DNA of 64,000 bases, taken from contig NZ_JAPAAF010000014.1 in NCBI RefSeq assembly GCF_025907915.1, positions 1-64,000 on the forward strand, given 5' to 3'. The position numbers and the translations under genes are program-made. The notes beneath the pieces were generated by a model that worked only from the letters and a program-made list of their open reading frames with translations, was not told where the DNA came from and searched no databases. Below are positions 40,782 to 49,429 of the stretch, in pieces. Position 1 is the first letter of the stretch, and the number at the start of each line of letters is the position of its first letter. The DNA comes from Gaoshiqia sediminis (GTDB lineage: Bacteria > Bacteroidota > Bacteroidia > Bacteroidales > Prolixibacteraceae).

Positions 40782-42734
40782 ATGAGAAGATTTGGTTTGT
40801 TATTTTTAGCGCTTATTTGCGTATTCGGATTCTCGAAAGCTGCTGAGAAAACCGTTAGCAGTCCCGACGGAAAATTGGTTGTAAGCATTGCCGATACCAA
40901 CGGAAAAGCCGTTTACAAAGTGGTTTACAACGGGAAAACCTTCCTCGAAAATTCACCTTTGGGAATGGAAACCAACGTGGGCGATTTCACCAGTGGCCTT
41001 GTTTTGGGCAGCCAAGCGCAACAGCGCAAAATCGATGAAACGTATTCCTTGCCCAACATCAAAAAAAGCAAGGTGAATTATGTGGCCACCGAAGGTGTTT
41101 TTTCTTTTTTGAAAGATGAAAAACCTGCGTTCGACGTCATTTTTCGCGTAAGCAACAACGATGTGGCGTTTCAATACAAGGTGCATCCACAGGGCGAACG
41201 CAAAAGCTGTATGGTGAACCAAGAGGCTTCGGGTTTTGTGTTCCCTAAAGGAACAACCACCTTCCTCACGCCACAAAGCAAAACCATGGTAGGCTTTGCG
41301 CGTACCATGCCCAGCTACGAAATGCAATTCACCGTTGACGCGCCCATGGGCCAAAACGGATCGGAAAACAACGGCTACACCTTTCCTTGTTTGTTCAAGG
41401 TGAACAACGACGGTTGGGTGCTTATTTCCGAAACGGGCGTTGACAGCCGCTACTGCGGAAGTCGCTTGTTGGGTCATGCCAACGGTTTGTACACCATCGG
41501 TTTCCCTATGGAAGGCGAAAACAACGGAAACGGAACGGCAGCGCCGGGCATTCCGTTGCCAGGTTTCACGCCTTGGCGCACCATCACCGTGGGCGAAACG
41601 TTGACGCCCATTGTTGAAACAACCGTTGCATTCGATGTGGTAAAACCCCTTTACGAAGCTTCGCAAGCGTACAAATACACCAAAGGCTCGTGGAGCTGGA
41701 TCATGAAAATGGACGGCGCCACGGTGTTCGATGTTCAAAAAGAATATGTCGATTTTAGTGCGGCCATGGGCTACGAAACCGTGCTGGTGGATGCCCTTTG
41801 GGACACTCAAATTGGCTACAATAAAATTGAAGAACTGGCCAAATATGCTGCCAGCAAAGGCGTTTCGTTGTATTTGTGGTACAACTCGAACGGTTATTGG
41901 AACGACGCGCCACAGGGGCCACGCGGCATTATGGACAACACCATTGCCCGCCGCAAAGAAATGGCCTGGATGAAAAGCATTGGCGTGAAAGGCATCAAAG
42001 TCGACTTCTTTGGGGGCGACAAGCAAGTGACCATGAAGTTGTTCGAAGACATTCTGATCGATGCCAACGACTTTGGAATCATGGTTATTTTCCACGGCTG
42101 CACCTTGCCACGCGGCTGGGAGCGCATGTATCCCAATTATGCGGCCAGCGAAGCCATTTTGGCCAGCGAAAACCTACACTTCAGCCAATACCATTGTGAC
42201 CGCGAGGCCTTCAGTGCCACGTTGCACCCATTCATCCGCAACACGGTGGGCAGCATGGACTTTGGCGGTAGCGCGCTCAACAAGTTCTACAACGGAAACA
42301 ACACGCCCAACCGAGGTTCCAAGCGCAAAACGTCCGACGTGTTTGCATTGGCCACGGCCGTGCTTTTCCAAAGCGGAGTTCAGCACTTTGCCTTGGCGCC
42401 CAACAACCTCACCGACGCACCCGCCTGGGCCATCGATTTCATGAAAAACGTGCCAACCACTTGGGACGAAGTGAAATTCATTGACGGTTACCCCGGGAAG
42501 TATGTGATTGTGGCACGCCGCAAAGACGACAAATGGTACATTGCAGGAATCAACGCTCAGAATGAAACCCTGAAGTTGAAACTCAATTTGCCCATGCTTC
42601 AAGCAAATGCTGAATTGAAAGCTTACACCGACGATGCGCAGCTCAACGGCAAAGTGGCATCGGTTAAACTGAATAATAAACAGGAAATTGATGTGCAAAT
42701 TCCGACCAACGGCGGGATTCTGCTCGTTCAATAA
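40782..42734 (+). CDS. GH97 retaining alpha-galactosidase-like glycosidase
   Basis: 650 residues with a signal peptide (ends FSKAAE). GH97 contains inverting alpha-glucosidases of the SusB type and retaining alpha-galactosidases. The barrel has GIKVDFFGGDKQ with Asp408, the nucleophile position of the retaining subgroup, and ILASENLHFSQYHCD near 465 for the acid region. An N-terminal beta-sandwich (20-280) begins TVSSPDGKLVVSI, and a C-terminal sheet ends the protein. In a xylan locus it would remove alpha-galactose or a related alpha-linked side sugar. The gene is 22 bp after the GH43 gene. Confidence 0.9.
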   Translation: MRRFGLLFLALICVFGFSKAAEKTVSSPDGKLVVSIADTNGKAVYKVVYNGKTFLENSPLGMETNVGDFTSGLVLGSQAQQRKIDETYSLPNIKKSKVNYVATEGVFSFLKDEKPAFDVIFRVSNNDVAFQYKVHPQGERKSCMVNQEASGFVFPKGTTTFLTPQSKTMVGFARTMPSYEMQFTVDAPMGQNGSENNGYTFPCLFKVNNDGWVLISETGVDSRYCGSRLLGHANGLYTIGFPMEGENNGNGTAAPGIPLPGFTPWRTITVGETLTPIVETTVAFDVVKPLYEASQAYKYTKGSWSWIMKMDGATVFDVQKEYVDFSAAMGYETVLVDALWDTQIGYNKIEELAKYAASKGVSLYLWYNSNGYWNDAPQGPRGIMDNTIARRKEMAWMKSIGVKGIKVDFFGGDKQVTMKLFEDILIDANDFGIMVIFHGCTLPRGWERMYPNYAASEAILASENLHFSQYHCDREAFSATLHPFIRNTVGSMDFGGSALNKFYNGNNTPNRGSKRKTSDVFALATAVLFQSGVQHFALAPNNLTDAPAWAIDFMKNVPTTWDEVKFIDGYPGKYVIVARRKDDKWYIAGINAQNETLKLKLNLPMLQANAELKAYTDDAQLNGKVASVKLNNKQEIDVQIPTNGGILLVQ

Positions 42735-42753
42735 TAACTCATAAGAAACCGAG

Positions 42754-42786
42754 GAGAAAACAGGGATTCTCATAGAGAAAACAGGG
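42754..42786 (+). repeat. 12-bp direct repeat with 21-bp period
   Basis: GAGAAAACAGGG occurs at 42754-42765 and 42775-42786. The 21-bp period equals that of the locus operators, but the sequence differs and no -7 element stands at the same offset. It lies upstream of the GH43-GH8 gene. A patch with repeated CTCNGTG words follows (42795-42835). Confidence 0.45.
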
Positions 42787-42926
42787 GAATTTAATCTCAG
42801 TGAAACTCCGTGCAATCTCTGTTAACTCTGTGGTTTAATTTACTTTTTACTTCGCCGCAGGCTATTGAAAAACAGGTCGATTGCCGGCTCATTATCATTT
42901 TTTAAACCTGATTAATATCAAAACAG

Positions 42927-45473
42927 ATGACCAACTTAACCGCTTTTTTCACTTCACTTTCTATACTGGTGGCTGTGCTTTTTGTTCAAAATACGAATGT
43001 TTCAGCCCAAAACCCATTTATTCGCAACCAGTTTACAGCCGATCCATCAGCACGGGTTTTCAATGATAAAATCTATGTGTTTCCTTCGCACGATATTCTA
43101 GCTCCCGAGGGTGAAAACCTTCGGAAAGACTGGTTCTGTATGGAAGATTACCACGTGTTTTCGTCCGAAAACCTGACCGATTGGACCGACCACGGCATGA
43201 TTGTGAGCCAGTATGATGCCCCTTGGATCGATTCGACATCGTACAGTATGTGGGCACCCGATTGTGTGGAGCATAACGGCAAATATTACTTTTATTTTCC
43301 GGCCAATACCAATGAAGTGGACGAGAACGGGCGAAAAGGTTTTGGTATTGGCGTGGCGGTGGCCGATCAACCCGAAGGGCCGTATGTAACTCAGCAAGAA
43401 AATATTAAAGGCATTAAGGGAATCGATCCCAATGTGCTGATCGACAAAGACGGACAAGCGTACATCTATTGGTCGCACGGGCATATTTTTGTGGCCAAAT
43501 TGAAAGAAAACATGTTGGAACTCGATTCAGAGCCGATGATCATTCCCAATCTTCCCGAGAAAGGGTTGAAAGAAGGGCCATGGGTTTTCGAACGCAACGG
43601 CTTGTATTATCTTACTTTTCCGCATGTGGAAAACAAAACCGAGCGGTTGGAGTATGCCATTGGCGATAACCCGATGGGGCCCTTTAAAATGACCGGCGTG
43701 ATTATGGACGAGTCGCCAACGGGTTGTTGGACCAACCACCATTCCATTGTTGAATACAACAAGCAGTGGTACCTGTTTTACCATCACAACGATTATTCGC
43801 CGCAGTTCGATAAAAACCGTTCTGTTCGTGTCGACAGCCTGTTTTTCAATGCCGACGGAACCATCCAGAAAGTTATTCCAAGCCTGCGTGGTGTTGGACT
43901 CACCAAGGCAACAAACAATATTGAAATCGACCGTTACAGCACTATCAGCAATTCGGGTGCAACAATCGGTTTTAAGAATAGCACCAATCCGTTTGAAGGC
44001 TGGAAGACCATTTTCGATAGCAGGGATGCTTGGATTCAGTATGATGCCGTCGATTTTGGTGATCAAAAGCTGACGTCGGTTCAGGTCAGGGCTTTGTCCG
44101 AAGAGGGCGGCACCTTGCAAATCCGTTTAAACCATGCGGATGGCCTAGTCGTGGGCGAAGTGAGCATTCCTCAAAGTGCCGAATGGAAAATCATTGACGC
44201 CCCATTATCTAAATTTCAGTCCGGGGTTCAGAACCTGGTTGTCGTCAACAAAGCGGATAACCCGGTTGAGGTCGACTGGATTCGCTTTGAAAACCAAACA
44301 GGCGCGTATTACACCGGTAATTATCCCAATCTCCTCCTTGAGGCTGGGTATAGCCAGCAAGAAATTGATGCGAAATTGTCCAAGGCCTATTACGATCTTT
44401 TTGAAGGGCCCAATCGGGTTTATTTTGAGGTGGGCGATTCGATGGCTTACGTATCGGATTTGAAGAACCATGATGCCCGTTCCGAAGGACTTTCCTATGG
44501 AATGATGGTGGCTGTTCAGTTAGACAAGAAGGAAGTTTTTGACCGGATTTGGCGTTGGACAAAAAAATACACCCAGCATCAGGGCGGGCCGCGAGATGGC
44601 TATTTTGCCTGGAGCATCAACCCCGAAACCATGGTAAAAAACTCAGAAGGATCGGCTTCGGATGGCGAGTTGTTTTTTGTAACTACGCTGTTATTTGCAT
44701 CGAATCGCTGGGGAAATGACACCGGCATTGATTATTACGCCGAAGCCCGGAGAATACTGGATGCCATGTGGGCAAAAGATGGTACGGGTGGAATTCACCA
44801 TGTGATCAACCTGGAACACAAACAAATCAGCTTTGTGCCTGAGGGTGGCGGATACGAATGGACCGATCCGTCGTATCATGTTCCGGCTTTTTTGGAGGTT
44901 TGGGCCGATTTTGCAAATGATGGTCACGAGCAGTTTTACCGCGATTGTGCCGATACCGCTCGTATGTTTTTGCACCGCGCCTGTCACGCTGAAACCGGAT
45001 TGAATTTCGACTACACCAACTTTGACGGTATAGCGCACCCAACCCGTTGGATGCCTGCCGGTTTTCGTTACGATTCATGGCGAGTTCCAATGAATATTGC
45101 CATGGACTACGTTTGGTTTGGCAAGGATAAAGCTTGGCAGGAAGATTATGCCGCGCGAATTCACGGATTTTTACGGAAAGAAGGCATCAACGATTTTGTT
45201 GATCAGTACAATCCGGATGGTACGACTCCAGAGTTTATTTTACAAGCGGGCGGTTTTCAGAAGTTGCGGCACTCGCTGGGCTTTATTTCGACGGCTGCAA
45301 CGGTTTCACTCATCGATGAAGTGGATCCGGACTACGATTTTGTGCATAAGCTTTGGAATGAAAAACTGGAGCCTTATGAAGACGAATACTTCGATCCGTA
45401 TTTTGACGGCCTCATGTACCTGTTCAGTTTAATGCATCTGAGCGGTAACTATCAGGCTATTGTTCCTGAATAG
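42927..45473 (+). CDS. GH43-CBM6-GH8 fusion, arabinoxylan/xylo-oligosaccharide enzyme
   Basis: 848 residues with a signal peptide (ends NVSAQ). Residues 30-330 are a GH43 propeller: TADPSARVFNDKIYVF with the base, KGIDPNVLIDKDG with the middle Asp and LKEGPWVFERNG with the acid Glu. Residues 335-455 look like CBM6 (YDAVDFGDQ, VDWIRFEN). Residues 460-848 are GH8: ARSEGLSYGMMVAV with the acid Glu520, GGYEWTDPSYHVPAF near 652 and GFRYDSWRVPMNIAMDY. The GH8 part is close in style to reducing-end xylose-releasing exo-oligoxylanase (Rex). One chain could thus debranch and shorten oligoxylans from the reducing end. The only odd upstream element is a 21-bp-period direct repeat. Confidence 0.92.
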   Translation: MTNLTAFFTSLSILVAVLFVQNTNVSAQNPFIRNQFTADPSARVFNDKIYVFPSHDILAPEGENLRKDWFCMEDYHVFSSENLTDWTDHGMIVSQYDAPWIDSTSYSMWAPDCVEHNGKYYFYFPANTNEVDENGRKGFGIGVAVADQPEGPYVTQQENIKGIKGIDPNVLIDKDGQAYIYWSHGHIFVAKLKENMLELDSEPMIIPNLPEKGLKEGPWVFERNGLYYLTFPHVENKTERLEYAIGDNPMGPFKMTGVIMDESPTGCWTNHHSIVEYNKQWYLFYHHNDYSPQFDKNRSVRVDSLFFNADGTIQKVIPSLRGVGLTKATNNIEIDRYSTISNSGATIGFKNSTNPFEGWKTIFDSRDAWIQYDAVDFGDQKLTSVQVRALSEEGGTLQIRLNHADGLVVGEVSIPQSAEWKIIDAPLSKFQSGVQNLVVVNKADNPVEVDWIRFENQTGAYYTGNYPNLLLEAGYSQQEIDAKLSKAYYDLFEGPNRVYFEVGDSMAYVSDLKNHDARSEGLSYGMMVAVQLDKKEVFDRIWRWTKKYTQHQGGPRDGYFAWSINPETMVKNSEGSASDGELFFVTTLLFASNRWGNDTGIDYYAEARRILDAMWAKDGTGGIHHVINLEHKQISFVPEGGGYEWTDPSYHVPAFLEVWADFANDGHEQFYRDCADTARMFLHRACHAETGLNFDYTNFDGIAHPTRWMPAGFRYDSWRVPMNIAMDYVWFGKDKAWQEDYAARIHGFLRKEGINDFVDQYNPDGTTPEFILQAGGFQKLRHSLGFISTAATVSLIDEVDPDYDFVHKLWNEKLEPYEDEYFDPYFDGLMYLFSLMHLSGNYQAIVPE

Positions 45474-45545
45474 GTGAAAGACGAGCTTAGGTGATTCGGT
45501 TTCTAATGGCTAACTTGCTTTTCCTTAGCAATCAAATCTTGTTTG

Positions 45546-45608
45546 TCTAAATTTAAAACTCATTTATCTCATATCGAAAAGCGGTCTGGGACAGACGGAT
45601 TATTATTG
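45546..45608 (+). promoter_or_regulatory. Xylan-locus operator/promoter C
   Basis: Half-sites TCTAAATTTAAAACTC (45546-45561) and TCTCATATCGAAAAGC (45567-45582) repeat with a 21-bp period; the second is the most divergent of the set. TATTATTG (45601-45608), one base off TAnnTTTG, begins exactly 19 bp after half-site 2. The distance to the start of the GH5-GH43 gene is 63 bp. Confidence 0.6.
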
Positions 45609-45645
45609 GGTAGAATTTGAATTGAACCTGATTTTAACCTGACTT

Positions 45646-48600
45646 ATGAAAAAACGACTACCCGGACTGTTGTTCTTACTGATGTTCCTTTCATGGATCT
45701 CGGATGTTTATGCGTGGGAAGGCATGCCCACTCCCAAGTTACATGTTGACGGCCGCTATTTGAAAGACCCGCATGGCAATACGGTCAACCTGCATGGTTT
45801 TGCCCAGACTTACAGTCCATGGTTTAACGAGCGGGGAACCCAATGGACCAACTACGACGTAAATGGCTGTTTGGCCTATAATCAAGGTTTGATTGATGAT
45901 ATCCTGGATGCCGGCTGGAAGATGAACTTTTTGCGTTTGCACATGGATCCGTATTGGAGCAATACGCCCGGTTGTACGCCTGATGGCCACGAACTTCCGA
46001 ATTGTTTTAACGAAGATCGGTTCAGAAAATACCTGGATGAAGTGTTCATTCCCATGGCCGAATATGCCATTTCAAAAGGACTGTATGTGATTATGCGTCC
46101 TCCCGGGGTTAGTCCCGAAGTTATTGGAGTGGAGGACGATTATAACTATGCGCAATACCTGATGACGGTTTGGGACATTGTGTCGAAGCATCCAAAAATA
46201 AAAAACAGCGATGAGATCATGCTTGAGCTGGCCAATGAGCCGGTTCGGATTCGGCTGGCCGATGGAACCGAAGGGTCCAATGCCCAGGCACATTTTGATG
46301 TGCTCAAACAAATTTTTCAACCAATCGTCAACAAAATACGCGAAAATGGCTTTCACAATGTGCTCTGGATTCCGGGTTCGGGCTACCAGTCGCAGTACAA
46401 AGGTTTTGCCTTAAATCCGATTGAAGGCGAAAATATTGGCTACGCTGTGCATGTTTATCCGGGTTGGTTTGGTAGCGCCGATGGTTACGAAGTTTTTAAG
46501 CAAGAGTGGGACGAACAGGTTAAGCCGGTTGCTGATTTTGCGCCCATTGTGATTACTGAAATGGATTGGGCGGATGAAAAATACGAGTCATCCTGGGGGA
46601 AAGGCCATACCGGAACTGCCGGGGGCGATGGTTTTGGCGCCAACTTCAAAAAGATTATGGACGAAACCGGCAATGTGAGCTGGCTACTTTTTACAAGTCC
46701 CGATTTACTCGCCCAGTTTACAGGTGAACCGCCGGCTGAGGGCGAACCCTATACTTTTTTGAACGATCCGGAAGCCTGTCCGTGGCCGGTTTATCACTGG
46801 TATCAGGAGTATGCCAATGAAAATTACCCGCGCCCCGACTTTCAATACCAGTCGCAGAGCGACAATGGCGATGGAACTTATTCCAATCCCTTGATTTTTG
46901 CCGACTTCCCCGATCCTGATGTCATACGGGTGGGCGATGTTTACTACATGGTATCCACCACCATGCACATTTTTCCCGGTGCTACCATTTTGAAATCTTT
47001 CGACCTGGTGAACTGGGAATACTGTAGCAACCCGCTGGAGAAGATCGAATCGTCGGCCTGTTTCGATTTGGATGGATGTGACCGGTATGGCCACGGCCAA
47101 TGGGCAACTAGCCTGAAATACAACAATGGAACATATTACCTGCTGTTTACAACCCTGGAAGAAGGTAGTTACCTATTAACGGCAACCGATCCGGAAGGGC
47201 CTTGGGAAAAACAAAAACTGGCTGACACTTTTTACGATCCGGGCCTGTTTTTCGACGAGGATGGGAAAACCTATGTTGCTTACGGGATCAATACACTAAA
47301 AATTGCTGAGTTGGATGAAGATTTTTCGGTTGTTCCCGGGTCGGCGCAGGATGTTTACACTTATACGGTAAAAGAAGGGCTGGAGGGCAGCCATTTGTAC
47401 AAGATCAACGGCTATTACTACATTTATGCGACCTATGGCGGATGGCCGGCGTACCAGGTGGCTTTGCGGTCGACCAATATTTATGGCCCCTACGAAGAAA
47501 AACTTTTGCTGGATGATGATAATATTCATCAGGGTGCCTTGGTGGAAACCCAAACCGGCGAATGGTGGACGGTTTTGTTTTACGATAAAGGCGCTTTCGG
47601 CCGCTTACCCAACCTTCAGCCTGTGACCTGGGTGGATAACTGGCCGGAAATTGGTGTTGACGGAAAAGGTGTTACCACTTACACCAAACCCAATGTTGGT
47701 CGCGACTACCCTGTGAAAGTCCTCCCGACCAATGATAACTTCAGGAACTATAAACCGGGCATGCAATGGGGATGGAACCACAATCCGGATAATACAAAGT
47801 GGTCGCTCACGGAGCGTCCGGATTACCTGCGGCTGGAAACGGTGAGCGTGGTGAACGACTTAACCCAAGCACGGAATACCTTGACCCAACGGATTTTTGG
47901 CTATCCTTCGGATCTGGATAAATCATTTGGCACGATTAAAATGGATATTGAAAATATGCTGGAAGGCGATGTGGCCGGGTTGGCCGTTTTTCAGGATCCG
48001 TATGCTTATGTTGGGGTGAAAGTGATTGACGGACAAAAAGTGTTGGTGATGATGAATGACGGCACAATGGTTACCGGCGCCGCAATTGAAGGCATCGAAG
48101 TTTATTTGCGTGCTGTGGCAAGTTACAACACCAGCATGGCCGGATTTTATTTTAGTTTGGATAACGAAACCTACACGAAAATCGGAACGGACTTGGACAT
48201 GAAATTCGATCTTTCGGTATTTACCGGCAACAAGTTCAGCATCTTTAACTTTGCTACCGTTCAAACCGGAGGCTACGTGGATCTTGATTGGTTTTCAACC
48301 GAAGAATTTTTCTCGGAAGAAACTTTTTATGATGACGCTTTTGAAGGCTACAGTGAAGAGTCGCTGACTTTGACTGACCTGATTGTTGAAGGGGGCGATG
48401 TGGAATTGCTCACCGGCGGTACCGCCAGCTTATCGGTTCAGGCAGTTTTTGCCGATGGCCGGACGGAAGATGTTTCCATTGGTGCAACATACGATAATCC
48501 CAAGCCCGAAATCATTCAAATTGTAAACGGAAACATTATTGCTGATGCCGATGGCGAAGTAACAGTTACCGTAACCTACCAGGGCGGACTGGGAAATCCG

Positions 48601-49224
48601 GTTTCGCGCCAGTTTACGGTTACTTCTTCTACTTTTCCGTTGACCAGCGGACTGTTTAACCCTTCGATTTATGCGAATGGAACTTTTGACGAGACGACAG
48701 CAACCTTGGTTACCGGCCAATATGGCTTTGGCGGATGGAAATACGATGCCGGCATTGACCTTTCGGATTACAAATATTTGGTCGTCAGGTTGGAAAAAGC
48801 AGCAACTTGTTCGCCCTCGTTCCGCCTGTTCGATAGTAATAGTTACTGGGATGGAGCTGCAGAATACGATTTTGGAAACCGTACCGAAATGACTGTTCCG
48901 CTTTATAATATGTACAAGAAAGACACCGACACCAAACTGGATCCTTCGCATATTTACATCATCGGATTCTGGACACTTGGAGGTTGCCCGGTTGAAATTG
49001 CGGAGGTGTTTCTGACCAATACCATCGATGAAGGGACGATCCCGACGGATGTGTCGGAGATTCCGATTCGAAATCATGATGAAACAGAGCTGGTTGATGT
49101 GTATTCCGTGATGGGAATCAAACTGCGTTCGGATGTTATACGGAAAAATGCCACAAAAGGGCTTCCGGCAGGAGTTTATATTGTTGGTAACCAGAAAGTA
49201 GTTGAAATAGGATTGGGATTCTGA
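45646..49224 (+). CDS. Multidomain GH5-GH43 xylan-degrading enzyme
   Basis: 1192 residues with a signal peptide (ends DVYA). Residues 28-395 are GH5: NLHGFAQTYSPW near 47, the acid/base Glu198 in LELANEPV and the nucleophile Glu305 in VITEMDWAD. Residues 415-720 are a GH43 propeller: FADFPDPDVIRVGDVYYM, FYDPGLFFDEDG, and EGLEGSHLYKINGYYY with the acid. Residues 725-905 are its beta-sandwich. A bacterial Ig-like domain (VELLTGGTASLSVQAVFADG, about 920-1000) and a CBM-like domain (1010-1130) follow. The last 50 residues (VDVYSVMGIKLRSDV, LPAGVYIVGNQ) resemble a degenerate type IX sorting domain. It is likely a surface endo-enzyme with debranching, led by operator C. Confidence 0.92.
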   Translation: MKKRLPGLLFLLMFLSWISDVYAWEGMPTPKLHVDGRYLKDPHGNTVNLHGFAQTYSPWFNERGTQWTNYDVNGCLAYNQGLIDDILDAGWKMNFLRLHMDPYWSNTPGCTPDGHELPNCFNEDRFRKYLDEVFIPMAEYAISKGLYVIMRPPGVSPEVIGVEDDYNYAQYLMTVWDIVSKHPKIKNSDEIMLELANEPVRIRLADGTEGSNAQAHFDVLKQIFQPIVNKIRENGFHNVLWIPGSGYQSQYKGFALNPIEGENIGYAVHVYPGWFGSADGYEVFKQEWDEQVKPVADFAPIVITEMDWADEKYESSWGKGHTGTAGGDGFGANFKKIMDETGNVSWLLFTSPDLLAQFTGEPPAEGEPYTFLNDPEACPWPVYHWYQEYANENYPRPDFQYQSQSDNGDGTYSNPLIFADFPDPDVIRVGDVYYMVSTTMHIFPGATILKSFDLVNWEYCSNPLEKIESSACFDLDGCDRYGHGQWATSLKYNNGTYYLLFTTLEEGSYLLTATDPEGPWEKQKLADTFYDPGLFFDEDGKTYVAYGINTLKIAELDEDFSVVPGSAQDVYTYTVKEGLEGSHLYKINGYYYIYATYGGWPAYQVALRSTNIYGPYEEKLLLDDDNIHQGALVETQTGEWWTVLFYDKGAFGRLPNLQPVTWVDNWPEIGVDGKGVTTYTKPNVGRDYPVKVLPTNDNFRNYKPGMQWGWNHNPDNTKWSLTERPDYLRLETVSVVNDLTQARNTLTQRIFGYPSDLDKSFGTIKMDIENMLEGDVAGLAVFQDPYAYVGVKVIDGQKVLVMMNDGTMVTGAAIEGIEVYLRAVASYNTSMAGFYFSLDNETYTKIGTDLDMKFDLSVFTGNKFSIFNFATVQTGGYVDLDWFSTEEFFSEETFYDDAFEGYSEESLTLTDLIVEGGDVELLTGGTASLSVQAVFADGRTEDVSIGATYDNPKPEIIQIVNGNIIADADGEVTVTVTYQGGLGNPVSRQFTVTSSTFPLTSGLFNPSIYANGTFDETTATLVTGQYGFGGWKYDAGIDLSDYKYLVVRLEKAATCSPSFRLFDSNSYWDGAAEYDFGNRTEMTVPLYNMYKKDTDTKLDPSHIYIIGFWTLGGCPVEIAEVFLTNTIDEGTIPTDVSEIPIRNHDETELVDVYSVMGIKLRSDVIRKNATKGLPAGVYIVGNQKVVEIGLGF

Positions 49225-49429
49225 TGCACCTGGATCCAGGATGATGTTGTCTCATTTTGATCTGGATGAATGCTCATTTTGTGACTTTTGCCTTTTTACT
49301 TTACCTTGTTATCCCAGTAAATTGTTGCTAAAAACGTGTCATACAACAACGAGTGGCACATCGCAAAAAAGTCATTTTTAATAGCTGTTTTTGGCAATAT
49401 TTTAATTGTTTTGCTATCTGTATCATGGA

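Noticed and set aside
40953-42095. 380-codon minus-strand ORF
   Set aside because: It is the reverse frame of the GH97 gene, His/Phe/Val-rich like other antisense shadows, and has no domain.
49229-49240. CCTGGATCCAGG palindrome after the GH5-GH43 gene as a terminator or operator
   Set aside because: The stem has no loop and no T run follows, so it cannot form a terminator hairpin, and it does not recur in the locus.
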